Origin: Phycisphaerales bacterium
Lineage (GTDB): Bacteria > Planctomycetota > Phycisphaerae > Phycisphaerales > UBA1924
Direction of reading: 5' to 3'
DNA: 64,000 bases
Assembly (NCBI GenBank): GCA_905339235.1
Contig: CAJPFG010000005.1
Span: 62,001 to 126,000 of the forward strand
Below are positions 44,271 to 51,531 of the stretch, one piece after another (position 1 is the first letter of the stretch; the number at the start of each line of letters is the position of its first letter). A program made the position numbers and the translations under genes. The notes under the pieces are model-generated. The model saw only the letters and a program-made list of their open reading frames with translations, was not told where the DNA came from and made no database searches.

Positions 44271-44576
44271 TCAGGAGAGGTCTTCGAGTTCCGAGGGAAG
44301 ATCTCGTGCTCCGTGCAGCACGCGGACGATGTGAACGGGGCGCAGGTCGGCACGGTACACGATGAGATACGGAGAAACCACCCAGAAGCGGTGGCGCTCG
44401 TCCGCGAATTCGAGCCGGGTGAATCCGGCGAGGGGCTTCAGCCCGATTCGCCGAATAGCGTCGAGGAAGCGGTCGTACAGCTTGCCCGCGATGATTGGGC
44501 CGGCCGCCTCTTCGACGTGATCGCTGATGCCGATCAAGTCCTTTTCGGCGTCGGGCGTGATGATGGGATCGCTCAT
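44271..44576 (-). CDS. parE: ParE/RelE-superfamily toxin
   Basis: A 101-residue protein: SDPIITPDAEKDLIGISDHV, then IRRIGLKPLAGFTRLEF and the conserved HRFWVVSPYLIVYRADLRPVHIVRVLHGARDL. This is the ParE/RelE fold; most members of this subgroup poison gyrase, though RelE-like ribosome-dependent RNases look alike. Its ATG overlaps the antitoxin stop by 4 nt. The operon order antitoxin-toxin is typical. Confidence 0.85.
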   Translation of the reverse strand: MSDPIITPDAEKDLIGISDHVEEAAGPIIAGKLYDRFLDAIRRIGLKPLAGFTRLEFADERHRFWVVSPYLIVYRADLRPVHIVRVLHGARDLPSELEDLS

Positions 44577-44857
44577 CCCGCCTTCCTCCGCACGCCGCGA
44601 ACGCGTCTTCGGAGATCGGCGAAGACCTGCGATGCGGGCCTTCCCTCCCCGCGGTCGGCCTGAGCGGAACCCTCCGCGATCATCCGCCGCACGCGTTCGA
44701 CCGCGGCCTTCCTGGCCTCTTCGCGTTCTTCGAGGGCGCGCAGGGCGTCGCGCATGACCTCGCTGGAGGACTGGTACCGCCCGGAACGGACGAGCCCCTC
44801 CACGAGGGACTTCTGGCGGGGGGTCATGGAGACCGTCATGGTGGATCGCTTTGCCAT
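44573..44857 (-). CDS. parD: ParD-type ribbon-helix-helix antitoxin
   Basis: A 94-residue protein: TMTVSMTPRQKSLVEGLVRSGRYQSSSEVMRDALRALEE is a CopG/Arc/MetJ ribbon-helix-helix DNA-binding domain, followed by a basic, flexible tail that would wrap the toxin. The promoter immediately upstream is leaderless and contains a partial palindrome, which suggests autorepression. Confidence 0.85.
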   Translation of the reverse strand: MAKRSTMTVSMTPRQKSLVEGLVRSGRYQSSSEVMRDALRALEEREEARKAAVERVRRMIAEGSAQADRGEGRPASQVFADLRRRVRGVRRKAG

Positions 44858-44891
44858 GCGCACATTGTAACACATACGCATACAGCGGCAA
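44856..44891 (-). promoter_or_regulatory. Promoter/operator of the first parDE operon
   Basis: On the minus strand TTGCCG (44886-44891), a 16-nt spacer and TACAAT (44864-44869), ending 6 nt before the parD ATG: a leaderless promoter. ATGCG/CGCAT arms (44856-44860, 44877-44881) flank the -10 and overlap the start codon, a plausible ParD operator. Confidence 0.6.
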
Positions 44892-44931
44892 GTGGCCGAT
44901 CCGGCCCGCGCCTTCCGCAAGCCCGCGGCAC

Positions 44932-44937
44932 TACCAT
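44932..44937 (+). promoter_or_regulatory. -10 element TACCAT of clpS
   Basis: TACCAT ends 5 nt before the clpS ATG at 44943, with no Shine-Dalgarno sequence; a leaderless start is predicted. Confidence 0.5.
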
Positions 44938-44942
44938 CGCTC

Positions 44943-45296
44943 ATGGGTACGCAGACCCAGCCCAGACCTGACACCAAACCCGGCACCGATCAGCCGCGGG
45001 CGTGGAACGTGGTGCTGCTGGACGACGACGAACATACGTACGAGTACGTGATCCGGATGGCGCAGGAGTTGTTCGCGTACTCGCCCGAGCGTGCGTTCCG
45101 GGCTGCGCAACACGTGGACGAGCACGGGCGCGTGGTGCTGCTGACGACCCACAAGGAGCACGCGGAACTGAAGCGGGATCAGATCCTCGCGTACGGGAAG
45201 GATGCGTTGCTGGCGCGGAGCAAGGGCTCGATGTCGGCGGTGATCGAGCCGGCCGAGTTTGAAGGAGAGCCGCCCAACGGCGGGCCGAGCGGGTAA
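44943..45296 (+). CDS. clpS: ATP-dependent Clp protease adaptor ClpS
   Basis: A 117-residue N-end-rule adaptor that delivers substrates to ClpA/C. The core begins WNVVLLDDDEHTYEYVIRMAQELF (about 20-43), with the acidic D-D-D segment of the N-degron pocket, and continues AAQHVDEHGRVVLLTTHKEHAELKRDQILAYGKD. A disordered, proline-containing N-terminal tail (needed for ClpA modulation in E. coli) is present. No clpA lies in the window. The gene is sandwiched between two ParDE modules. Confidence 0.92.
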   Translation: MGTQTQPRPDTKPGTDQPRAWNVVLLDDDEHTYEYVIRMAQELFAYSPERAFRAAQHVDEHGRVVLLTTHKEHAELKRDQILAYGKDALLARSKGSMSAVIEPAEFEGEPPNGGPSG

Positions 45297-45306
45297 TCGC
45301 CGTATG

Positions 45307-45345
45307 GGTTGCATGTGTGGCACAATCGCAACCGCGTGCTATGAT
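45307..45345 (+). promoter_or_regulatory. Promoter/operator of the second parDE operon
   Basis: GTGGCA (45317-45322), 17 nt, TATGAT (45340-45345) with an extended TG, ending 5 nt before the ATG at 45351: leaderless. An inverted repeat GGTTGC/GCAACC (45307-45312, 45328-45333) brackets the -35 and could be the antitoxin operator. Confidence 0.55.
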
Positions 45346-45350
45346 CGCCC

Positions 45351-45629
45351 ATGAAGCGGCGAACGACCATGAACGTCTCGGTACCCCCCGTACTCCGTCG
45401 CTGGATCGAGAAGCGCACCAAGTCAGGGTCATTCGAAACGACCAGCGAGTACATCCGGTACCTCGTCCGTCGCGACCGTTCACTGTCGGCGCTTCGGGAG
45501 CAGGTTGAGCACGACCTCCTCCAAGCGCTGGATGAGCACGCGGAGCCGTGGACAAAGGCGGACATCGATTCGATTCGATCCGAGGGCCGGCGACGGCTCG
45601 CGAAGTCTGTCCGGCGGAAGTCGGCGTGA
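45351..45629 (+). CDS. parD: Second ParD-like ribbon-helix-helix antitoxin
   Basis: A 92-residue protein: TTMNVSVPPVLRRWIEKRTKSGSFETTSEYIRYLVRRDRS is a ribbon-helix-helix domain of ParD type. The tail (LLQALDEHAEPWTKADIDSIRSEG) matches the toxin-binding segment of type II ParD antitoxins. Only weakly similar to the first antitoxin, so the two modules are not a recent duplication. Confidence 0.85.
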   Translation: MKRRTTMNVSVPPVLRRWIEKRTKSGSFETTSEYIRYLVRRDRSLSALREQVEHDLLQALDEHAEPWTKADIDSIRSEGRRRLAKSVRRKSA

Positions 45630-45943
45630 AGCGCTCAATCGTCCGGAGTCCGGCGGCAACGCGGCACCTCCTCGACCACTTCGTCTACATCGGGGAGAGC
45701 AGCCTGCAGGCCGCGGACCGGTTCCTTTTCTGCGTTGACAGGACGCTCATGCTGTTGGCGGATCACCCGAACATCGGGCGGCGGGTGATCACCGGACGTC
45801 GCCGTCTTCGCAGCCTGAGGCGATGGCCCGTCTCCGGATTCAGGAACTTCCTCATCTTCTATCGTGCCGACTCCAAGACTCTCACCGTAGTTGGCATCTA
45901 TCACGGCGCGAGGGACCTCGACACAGTCTTCGGGGTGGAGTGA
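45626..45943 (+). CDS. parE: Second ParE/RelE-superfamily toxin
   Basis: A 105-residue protein from a GTG that overlaps the antitoxin stop (GTGA). SIVRSPAATRHLLDHFVYIGE, then GRRVITGRRRLRSLRRWPVSGFRNFLIFYRADSKTLTVVGIYHGARDLDTVF. The C-terminal strands GFRNFLIFYR...YHGARDL are diagnostic of ParE toxins. Confidence 0.85.
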   Translation: MKRSIVRSPAATRHLLDHFVYIGESSLQAADRFLFCVDRTLMLLADHPNIGRRVITGRRRLRSLRRWPVSGFRNFLIFYRADSKTLTVVGIYHGARDLDTVFGVE

Positions 45944-45981
45944 TTGCGCTCGCTCGGCGCGGTCATACCGTTCGCCTCCTC

Positions 45982-46929
45982 ATGGCCCGTCCTTTCGTCA
46001 TCCAGACCGAAGACCTCGACCCCGCCGCCGCGGCGTGGCTGCGCGAGTCGTGCGACCTCGTCGAGTGCCCGTTCTCCCGCCAGCCGGAGTTTGACGCGCT
46101 GCTCCCGAAGGCCGACGGACTGGTGGTGCGGACCTACACACGCGTGGACCGGGCGCTGCTCGACAAGGCGCCGCGATTGAAGTGCGTGGCACGCGCGGGC
46201 GTGGGGCTGGACCGGATCGACGCGCCGGAGTGCCGCCGGCGGGGCGTCGAGGTCGTTCACACCCCCGACGCCAACTCGGTGGCCGTGGCGGAGTACGTGT
46301 TCGCCCTGCTGCACGATGCCCTTCGTCCTCGCGCGTACTTGCGCGAGGCGGTGAGCGAGGACCGCTGGAACGTGCTCCGCCGCGAGAACCACGCGCCCGC
46401 CCAGTTCAGCGAACTCACGCTGGGGATTCTGGGCCTGGGTCGGGTGGGGTCTCGCGTGTCGCGCATCGCGCAGGGGTTCGGGATGGAGGTGCTGTACAGC
46501 GACCTGGTGCGAATCCCCGCCACCCGGCGGCACGGGGCGATCCCGGTGTCGGTGCAGGAACTCTTCCGTCGCAGCGACATCCTCACCATCCACATCGACT
46601 CGCGGGAGGGGAACTTCCGGTTCGTGGGCAAGGCGTTGCTGGGGGTGCTGCGCAGCAGCGCCATCGTCGTGAACACCAGCCGCGGCATGGTCGTGGACCC
46701 GGTTGGCTTGGCCGAGTTTCTGAGGGCGAACCCGCACGCCAAGGGGCTGATTGACGTTCACGACCCGGAACCCTTCGGGGCCGACTATCCGCTGCTGGGG
46801 ATTCCCAACGCGTTTCTGCTCCCGCATCTCGCCGCGGCGACCACCGCGGCGCACGTGAACATGAGTTGGGTGGTCAAGGACCTCTGGCGGGTGCTCCAGG
46901 GCGAGCGGCCCGAGCATCCCGCGCCGTAG
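45982..46929 (+). CDS. D-isomer-specific 2-hydroxyacid dehydrogenase family protein
   Basis: A 315-residue NAD-dependent dehydrogenase. The catalytic-domain motif ARAGVGLDRIDAPECRRRGVEVVHTPDANSVAVAEY is followed by the Rossmann loop GILGLGRVGSRVSRIAQGFGMEVLYSD, the HIDSREGNFRFV segment and NTSRGMVVDPVGLAEFL. Where the family has catalytic Glu and His, this protein reads HDPEPFGADYPLLGIPNAFLLPHLAAAT. It resembles phosphoglycerate dehydrogenase without the regulatory ACT domain; the substrate is not certain. Confidence 0.88.
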   Translation: MARPFVIQTEDLDPAAAAWLRESCDLVECPFSRQPEFDALLPKADGLVVRTYTRVDRALLDKAPRLKCVARAGVGLDRIDAPECRRRGVEVVHTPDANSVAVAEYVFALLHDALRPRAYLREAVSEDRWNVLRRENHAPAQFSELTLGILGLGRVGSRVSRIAQGFGMEVLYSDLVRIPATRRHGAIPVSVQELFRRSDILTIHIDSREGNFRFVGKALLGVLRSSAIVVNTSRGMVVDPVGLAEFLRANPHAKGLIDVHDPEPFGADYPLLGIPNAFLLPHLAAATTAAHVNMSWVVKDLWRVLQGERPEHPAP

Positions 46930-46932
46930 ACA

Positions 46933-48819
46933 TCAGCGTCGCGATTCGAGTTGAGCCCACCGCTCGTACAGCGAGGCGACGGTCGCGTGGGCTTCCCCGA
47001 GTTCGCGGCACGCGACCTCCATTCTCCGGTGATCGGCCAGCGTGGCGGGGTCGTTCATGGCTATTTCGAGGTCTTTCACGCGTGACTCGGCGGCGAGGAT
47101 CGATCCCTCCATCGCGTCCAGTTCCCGCTGCTCCATGTACGAGAGTTTCTTTCGGGGCGGGGTCGCGGGCGTGGCGTCGGGCGCGGCCGGCACGGTGTCT
47201 TTGGCGGTCCGTTCCTCTCGGGCGGAAGTCTTCTGCCACGCCTCCCATTGGTCGTAGTCGGCAAAGTGGCGCGATCCGCCCCTTCCGTCCAGAGCGACCA
47301 GGTGGCTCGCCAGGCGCGCCAGCATCGCACGGTCGTGCGTGACAAGGACGATCGCGCCGGGAAACTCCTCCATGCTCTCTTCCAGGACTTCCAGCGATGG
47401 GATGTCGAGGTCGTTGGTAGGTTCGTCGAGGATGAGCACGTCGGCGGGCTCGAGCATCAGGCGCGCGATGTGGATCCTGGCGAGTTCGCCCCCCGAGAGG
47501 GAGCGCACCGGCTGTTTGAGTTGCCAGGTGTCGAAGAGGAACTTGCGGGACCAGGTGTTGATGTGGAGCGTGCCGCCGCGGTAGATCACCGAATCGGCGT
47601 GAGGGGAGAGCGCCTCGGCGAGCGTCATGGCCGGGTCGATCTCGGTGCGGTGCTGCGAGAAGAGAACAACGCGGAGCGATTCGGCGCGCCGGATCGTGCC
47701 CGGGGCCGGTGCGCCGGGCGGAACTCCCACCGCGTCCGCGGCTTCTTTCAGCGCCTCGGGCGTGGGCGGGTCGGGCGGCAAGTCGCCCATGAGCACGCGG
47801 ATAAGCGTTGACTTCCCCGATCCGTTGGGCCCCAGGAGGCCCAGGCACTGCCCCGGCGACAGAATCAGGTCCAGGTCCGTGAAGAGCCGGCGGCCGCCCA
47901 GCGATTTGGTGAGGGCTCGTGCAACCAGGAGTTTGCGAGTCAGGCGCTCGGTGGCGTTCCAGTCGATAGCCGTGGCCTGGCGCGCGGCGGTGCGGGCTCG
48001 CAGGTCCGACAAATCGTCGATCCTCGCGTAGGAGGCGTCGATGCGGCTTTTGGACTTGGTGCGACGGGCCTTGGCTCGACGGGAGAGCCACCGCAGATCC
48101 TCACGGACTTGATTCTCGAGCGACCGTTGCTGCTTGATCTGGCCGTCGAGGAACTCTTGCTTGCGCCGGAGGAACTCCGAGTAGTTTCCCTCAACCGCGA
48201 AGAGCCCCTTGGGATACTGGGTGGAGAGTTCCGCGATCCGCGTGCCGGTGTTCTCGAGAAACTCGCGGTCGTGCGTCACGACGATGCTGGCGAAATCGGC
48301 CCCCCGCAGGAGGCTCTCGAGCCACTGGATGCCTTCCACGTCGAGGTGATTGGTCGGCTCATCCAGGAACAACGCGTCCGGTTCTTTCGCGATCTCCCGC
48401 GCGATCGCGAGTCGCTTGCGCTGGCCACCCGAGAGTGTGGCCGTGGGGGCATCGAGAGACTCGAACCCCACGCGGTACAGCGCCTGCTCCGCGGCCAGTT
48501 CCGCCTCGTGCTCGTCGTGGATGTGAGCCAGTCCCGCCTCCACAACCGTGCCCACGACGGCCGAGCGCACGGTGGAACCGTCGGGAAACGTGTCCTTCTG
48601 CGAGACATACGCGACGCGCAGCCCCTTGCGCCGGGAGGTTTCACCCTCATCGGGGGACTCCTGACCCGCCAGGATCTTGAGGAGCGTGGATTTCCCGGCC
48701 CCGTTGGGCCCTACCAGGGCGAGTCGGTCGCCGTCATTCAGGTTGATGTCGATCCCGCGGAAGAGCGTGCGGGAGCCGAAGGTCTTGGAGAGATTCCGTG
48801 CGTTCAGCAGCACCGCCAT
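46933..48819 (-). CDS. ABC-F family ATPase (Uup-like)
   Basis: A 628-residue cytoplasmic protein with two ABC cassettes and no membrane domain. The first has Walker A GPNGAGKST, signature LSGGQRKRLAIAREI and LFLDEPTNHLD; the second GPNGSGKST, LSGGELARIHIARLM and LILDEPTNDLD. The linker has the basic RRAKARRTKSKSRID motif of the ABC-F P-site tRNA-interaction region. The C-terminal 90 residues form a coiled coil (KKLSYMEQRELDAMEGSILAAE), as in Uup. Such proteins act on ribosomes or on DNA intermediates. A weak -10 TACCTT ends 8 nt before the start. It is divergent from pdxJ. Confidence 0.9.
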   Translation of the reverse strand: MAVLLNARNLSKTFGSRTLFRGIDINLNDGDRLALVGPNGAGKSTLLKILAGQESPDEGETSRRKGLRVAYVSQKDTFPDGSTVRSAVVGTVVEAGLAHIHDEHEAELAAEQALYRVGFESLDAPTATLSGGQRKRLAIAREIAKEPDALFLDEPTNHLDVEGIQWLESLLRGADFASIVVTHDREFLENTGTRIAELSTQYPKGLFAVEGNYSEFLRRKQEFLDGQIKQQRSLENQVREDLRWLSRRAKARRTKSKSRIDASYARIDDLSDLRARTAARQATAIDWNATERLTRKLLVARALTKSLGGRRLFTDLDLILSPGQCLGLLGPNGSGKSTLIRVLMGDLPPDPPTPEALKEAADAVGVPPGAPAPGTIRRAESLRVVLFSQHRTEIDPAMTLAEALSPHADSVIYRGGTLHINTWSRKFLFDTWQLKQPVRSLSGGELARIHIARLMLEPADVLILDEPTNDLDIPSLEVLEESMEEFPGAIVLVTHDRAMLARLASHLVALDGRGGSRHFADYDQWEAWQKTSAREERTAKDTVPAAPDATPATPPRKKLSYMEQRELDAMEGSILAAESRVKDLEIAMNDPATLADHRRMEVACRELGEAHATVASLYERWAQLESRR

Positions 48820-48926
48820 GGGCAGAGAAGGTAGGGCGATTCGGACCCGCCCGCGCCGGCGGCCCTTCGCAACGGGCGCCGATGGTGCTTTTTTGGGATT
48901 GGAGCGCGGAGTTCGCCGGCGGACCG

Positions 48927-48932
48927 TAGAAT
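48927..48932 (+). promoter_or_regulatory. -10 element TAGAAT of pdxJ
   Basis: TAGAAT ends 8 nt before the pdxJ ATG at 48941; no Shine-Dalgarno sequence. Confidence 0.4.
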
Positions 48933-48940
48933 CCGCAATC

Positions 48941-49696
48941 ATGCCGCTGCTTTCGGTCAATATCGATCATGTCGCCACGATTCGACAGGCCCGGTATCGC
49001 CAAGCGAAGGACTATGGAGAACCCGATCCGGTCCGGGCGGCGCACGAGGCTGAGATGGGCGGGGCGGACGGCATTACGGTCCACCTGCGGGAAGACCGGC
49101 GTCATATCACCGACCGGGATGTGGAGCTGCTGCGCCCGCTGGTTCGGGTGAAGTTCAACCTGGAGATGGCCGGGACGGACGAAATGGTCGCGATCGCGGG
49201 CCGGATCAAGCCGCACAGCGCGATGCTGGTCCCGGAGGGTCGAAACGAAGTGACGACCGAGGGAGGGCTCAATGTCGCGGGGCAGGCCACCCGGCTCCGG
49301 GAGGTGGTCAAGCACCTGCGCGAGGCGGGGTGTCTGGTTTCGGCGTTCATCGATGCCGATGTGGCGCAGGCGGAGGCGGCCAAGGTCGCGGGGTTCGACG
49401 TGTGCGAGGTGCACACCGGTCCCTATGCGGATGCGTTCCTCAAGTGCGGCGGCGACTTCCGGCTGGGCCCGCTGACGGCCGAGTTCGACAAGGTTCGGCG
49501 GATGGGCGAGCGGATCATGGCCTTGGGCATGCGGTTCAATGCCGGCCATGCCTTGAACTATGCAAACGTCGGGCCGATCGCGGTCATTCCGGGGGTGAGC
49601 GAACTGCACATCGGGCACGCGATCGTCAGTCGCGCCATGTTCGTGGGCCTTCGGGAGGCCGTGCACGCCATGAAGCGCGCGATGGGAGAACCCTGA
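48941..49696 (+). CDS. pdxJ: Pyridoxine 5'-phosphate synthase
   Basis: A 251-residue TIM-barrel enzyme that condenses 3-amino-2-oxopropyl phosphate with deoxyxylulose 5-phosphate. Motifs: LSVNIDHVATIRQAR, DGITVHLREDRRHITDRDV, NLEMAGTDEMV, VPEGRNEVTTEGGLNV, FIDADVAQAEAAKVAGFDVCEVHTGPYAD and the phosphate loop VIPGVSELHIGHAIVSRAMFVGL. Length and motifs are complete. This organism thus uses the deoxyxylulose-dependent B6 route, consistent with the MEP-pathway gene ispE in this window. Confidence 0.95.
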   Translation: MPLLSVNIDHVATIRQARYRQAKDYGEPDPVRAAHEAEMGGADGITVHLREDRRHITDRDVELLRPLVRVKFNLEMAGTDEMVAIAGRIKPHSAMLVPEGRNEVTTEGGLNVAGQATRLREVVKHLREAGCLVSAFIDADVAQAEAAKVAGFDVCEVHTGPYADAFLKCGGDFRLGPLTAEFDKVRRMGERIMALGMRFNAGHALNYANVGPIAVIPGVSELHIGHAIVSRAMFVGLREAVHAMKRAMGEP

Positions 49697-49847
49697 GGCG
49701 GGGTCGCCTCCGGGTCGGAAGTACGCGCAGATTTGTGTGGGCAATGCGCTTCATCTTGGCGGACAAGACTTTGCGCGCGATCTGGAGTGCGAAAGTGCAA
49801 CCGGCGGGGTTCCATCGGTTACCATTCGGTAGAACGCTGACCCGGGC

Positions 49848-51389
49848 ATGGCCGCCAAGAAACCAAAATCCCCTGTGACATCCGCCGGTGGTGATGTCGC
49901 CAAGCCGCGCAAGGCTGGCTCGAAGATGTTTGCGGGCTTCGAGGAGGCCTCGAACTACCTGCGCGCCCGTTTTAACGTCGAGGCTGTTCGTCCATCGCAT
50001 GTGGACTCGGGGACCACGTTCCGGCTGGACCGGATGACCGCGCTGCTGGAGCGGGTGGGGAATCCCCAGTCATCGTTCAAGTCGGTCCATGTTGCAGGGT
50101 CCAAGGGCAAGGGAAGCGTGTGCGAGATGGCCGCGTCGTGCCTGGAGGCGTGCGGGTTCACGACAGGCCTGTACACCAGCCCGCACCTGATCGAGGTCTC
50201 CGAGCGGATTCGGATCAGCCAGCGCCGGATATCGCCGGAGGAGTTCGTAACTCATCTGGGGCGTGCGGCGGCGGCTGCAACGGAGGTGGCCAAGCCGCAC
50301 GGGGAGGCGACGTATTTCGAACTGCTGACGGCCGTCGCGTTCCTGCACTTTGCGGAACAGGCCGTGGATATCGCGATTATTGAGTGCGGCCTGGGGGGTC
50401 GCAACGACGCGACCAACGTGATCGTTCCCGAGGTATCCGCGTTGACCGCTATTCAACTGGAGCACACGCAACTGCTTGGCTCCACGCTCGAGGAGATCGC
50501 GCTCCAGAAGGCGGGCATCCTGAAACCGGGTGTGCAGGCGGTGAGTGTTCCGCAGCCCGCGTCGGTCGCCAAGGTTTTCAAGGACGAGGCGGCCCGGGTG
50601 GGTGCACCGATCGGATTCCTGGGTGATGAGATCGACTATTCGTACCGCTTCGAGTCCACGCCCGACCGCGGCCCGCACACGCGGGTGGTAGTCACCACGA
50701 AGCGCAGCCAGTTCGAACATCTGGCCGTGCCCCTCAAGGGCGAGCATCAGGCGGCGAACTGCGGCTTGGCGCTGGCGATCCTGGACCGGCTGCGCGAGCG
50801 GGGGTTGGAAACTCCGGAGGCGCTCGTGGCCCGGGGCCTGGAGCGAACCCCGGCCAATGGGAGGCTGGAACTGGTGCACTCCCGTCCGCGAGTGCTGGTA
50901 GACGGCGCCCACAACCCCGAGTCGATCCAGGCGCTGGTTCGCGCGGTGGGGGCGCAGGTCCGTTACGACTCGATGGTGTGCGTGTTCGGTTGCGCGGCGG
51001 ACAAGGACATCGCCGGGATGCTGCAGGCCCTTTCGATGGGCGCGGACAAGGTGATCTTCACCCGGGCGAGCGAGAGCACCAGGGCGGCCGACCCCCGGGA
51101 ACTCAACCGCAAGTTCGCGGACCAGTTCGGAAAGGTCGCCCAGACGACCACGACGGTGAAGGATGCGCTGAACCTCGCCGCCCGGGCCGTGACGCGCGAC
51201 GACCTGATTATCGTGACCGGCTCGTTCCTGGTTGCCGGAGAGGCCAAGCGGCTGCTCATGGAGAAGGCCGGCCAGGCCCGGGCCGACGCCACGATCGACC
51301 CGAACCTGCGGGAAGTGAAGCCCTCCGCGATTGCCCCGCGGCCCGGGGACGCCCCTCAATCAAGGTCATCAAACGCCGATGCGCGGTGA
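49848..51389 (+). CDS. folC: Folylpolyglutamate synthase/dihydrofolate synthase
   Basis: A 513-residue Mur-ligase-like enzyme. VHVAGSKGKGSVCEMAAS (about 82-99) is the P-loop; GLYTSPHLIEVSERIRI and IAIIECGLGGRNDATNV follow, then EEIALQKAGILKPGVQAVSVPQ, LVDGAHNPESIQALVRAVG and VFGCAADKDIAGML. It carries an N-terminal extension of about 40 residues and a disordered C-terminal tail. A TACCAT at 49820-49825 is a candidate -10 giving a short leader. The leuS leader begins 6 nt after the stop. Confidence 0.92.
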   Translation: MAAKKPKSPVTSAGGDVAKPRKAGSKMFAGFEEASNYLRARFNVEAVRPSHVDSGTTFRLDRMTALLERVGNPQSSFKSVHVAGSKGKGSVCEMAASCLEACGFTTGLYTSPHLIEVSERIRISQRRISPEEFVTHLGRAAAAATEVAKPHGEATYFELLTAVAFLHFAEQAVDIAIIECGLGGRNDATNVIVPEVSALTAIQLEHTQLLGSTLEEIALQKAGILKPGVQAVSVPQPASVAKVFKDEAARVGAPIGFLGDEIDYSYRFESTPDRGPHTRVVVTTKRSQFEHLAVPLKGEHQAANCGLALAILDRLRERGLETPEALVARGLERTPANGRLELVHSRPRVLVDGAHNPESIQALVRAVGAQVRYDSMVCVFGCAADKDIAGMLQALSMGADKVIFTRASESTRAADPRELNRKFADQFGKVAQTTTTVKDALNLAARAVTRDDLIIVTGSFLVAGEAKRLLMEKAGQARADATIDPNLREVKPSAIAPRPGDAPQSRSSNADAR

Positions 51390-51394
51390 TGACC

Positions 51395-51531
51395 TATAGT
51401 CAGCCCATGAGGTTTGAGGTGCCTCGCTCGCTGCTTCCGGGGACGCGTTCACATACCTGACGCGCGCGAGGTTGTCCATGGTTTCTTCAAGGCCCCGCCC
51501 GCGGGGCCTTGCTTATTTTCAGGGGATGCCG
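51395..51531 (+). promoter_or_regulatory. leuS leader: promoter, 17-codon leader frame and terminator-like hairpin
   Basis: TATAGT (51395-51400) ends 6 nt before ATG 51407, which opens a 17-codon frame MRFEVPRSLLPGTRSHT* (51407-51460) with adjacent Leu codons CTG CTT. Then come AAGGCCCC(GC)/(GC)GGGGCCTT (51489-51510) and TGCTTATTTTC, a textbook intrinsic terminator ending one base before the leuS Shine-Dalgarno sequence. CCTCGC (51422-51427) can pair with GCGAGG (51466-51471) as an alternative fold. This looks like a translation-coupled attenuator; no T-box motif is present. Confidence 0.5.

Noticed and set aside
51395-51531. T-box riboswitch before leuS
   Set aside because: The conserved T-box GGGTGG(N)ACCGCG-type antiterminator bulge and specifier stem are absent.
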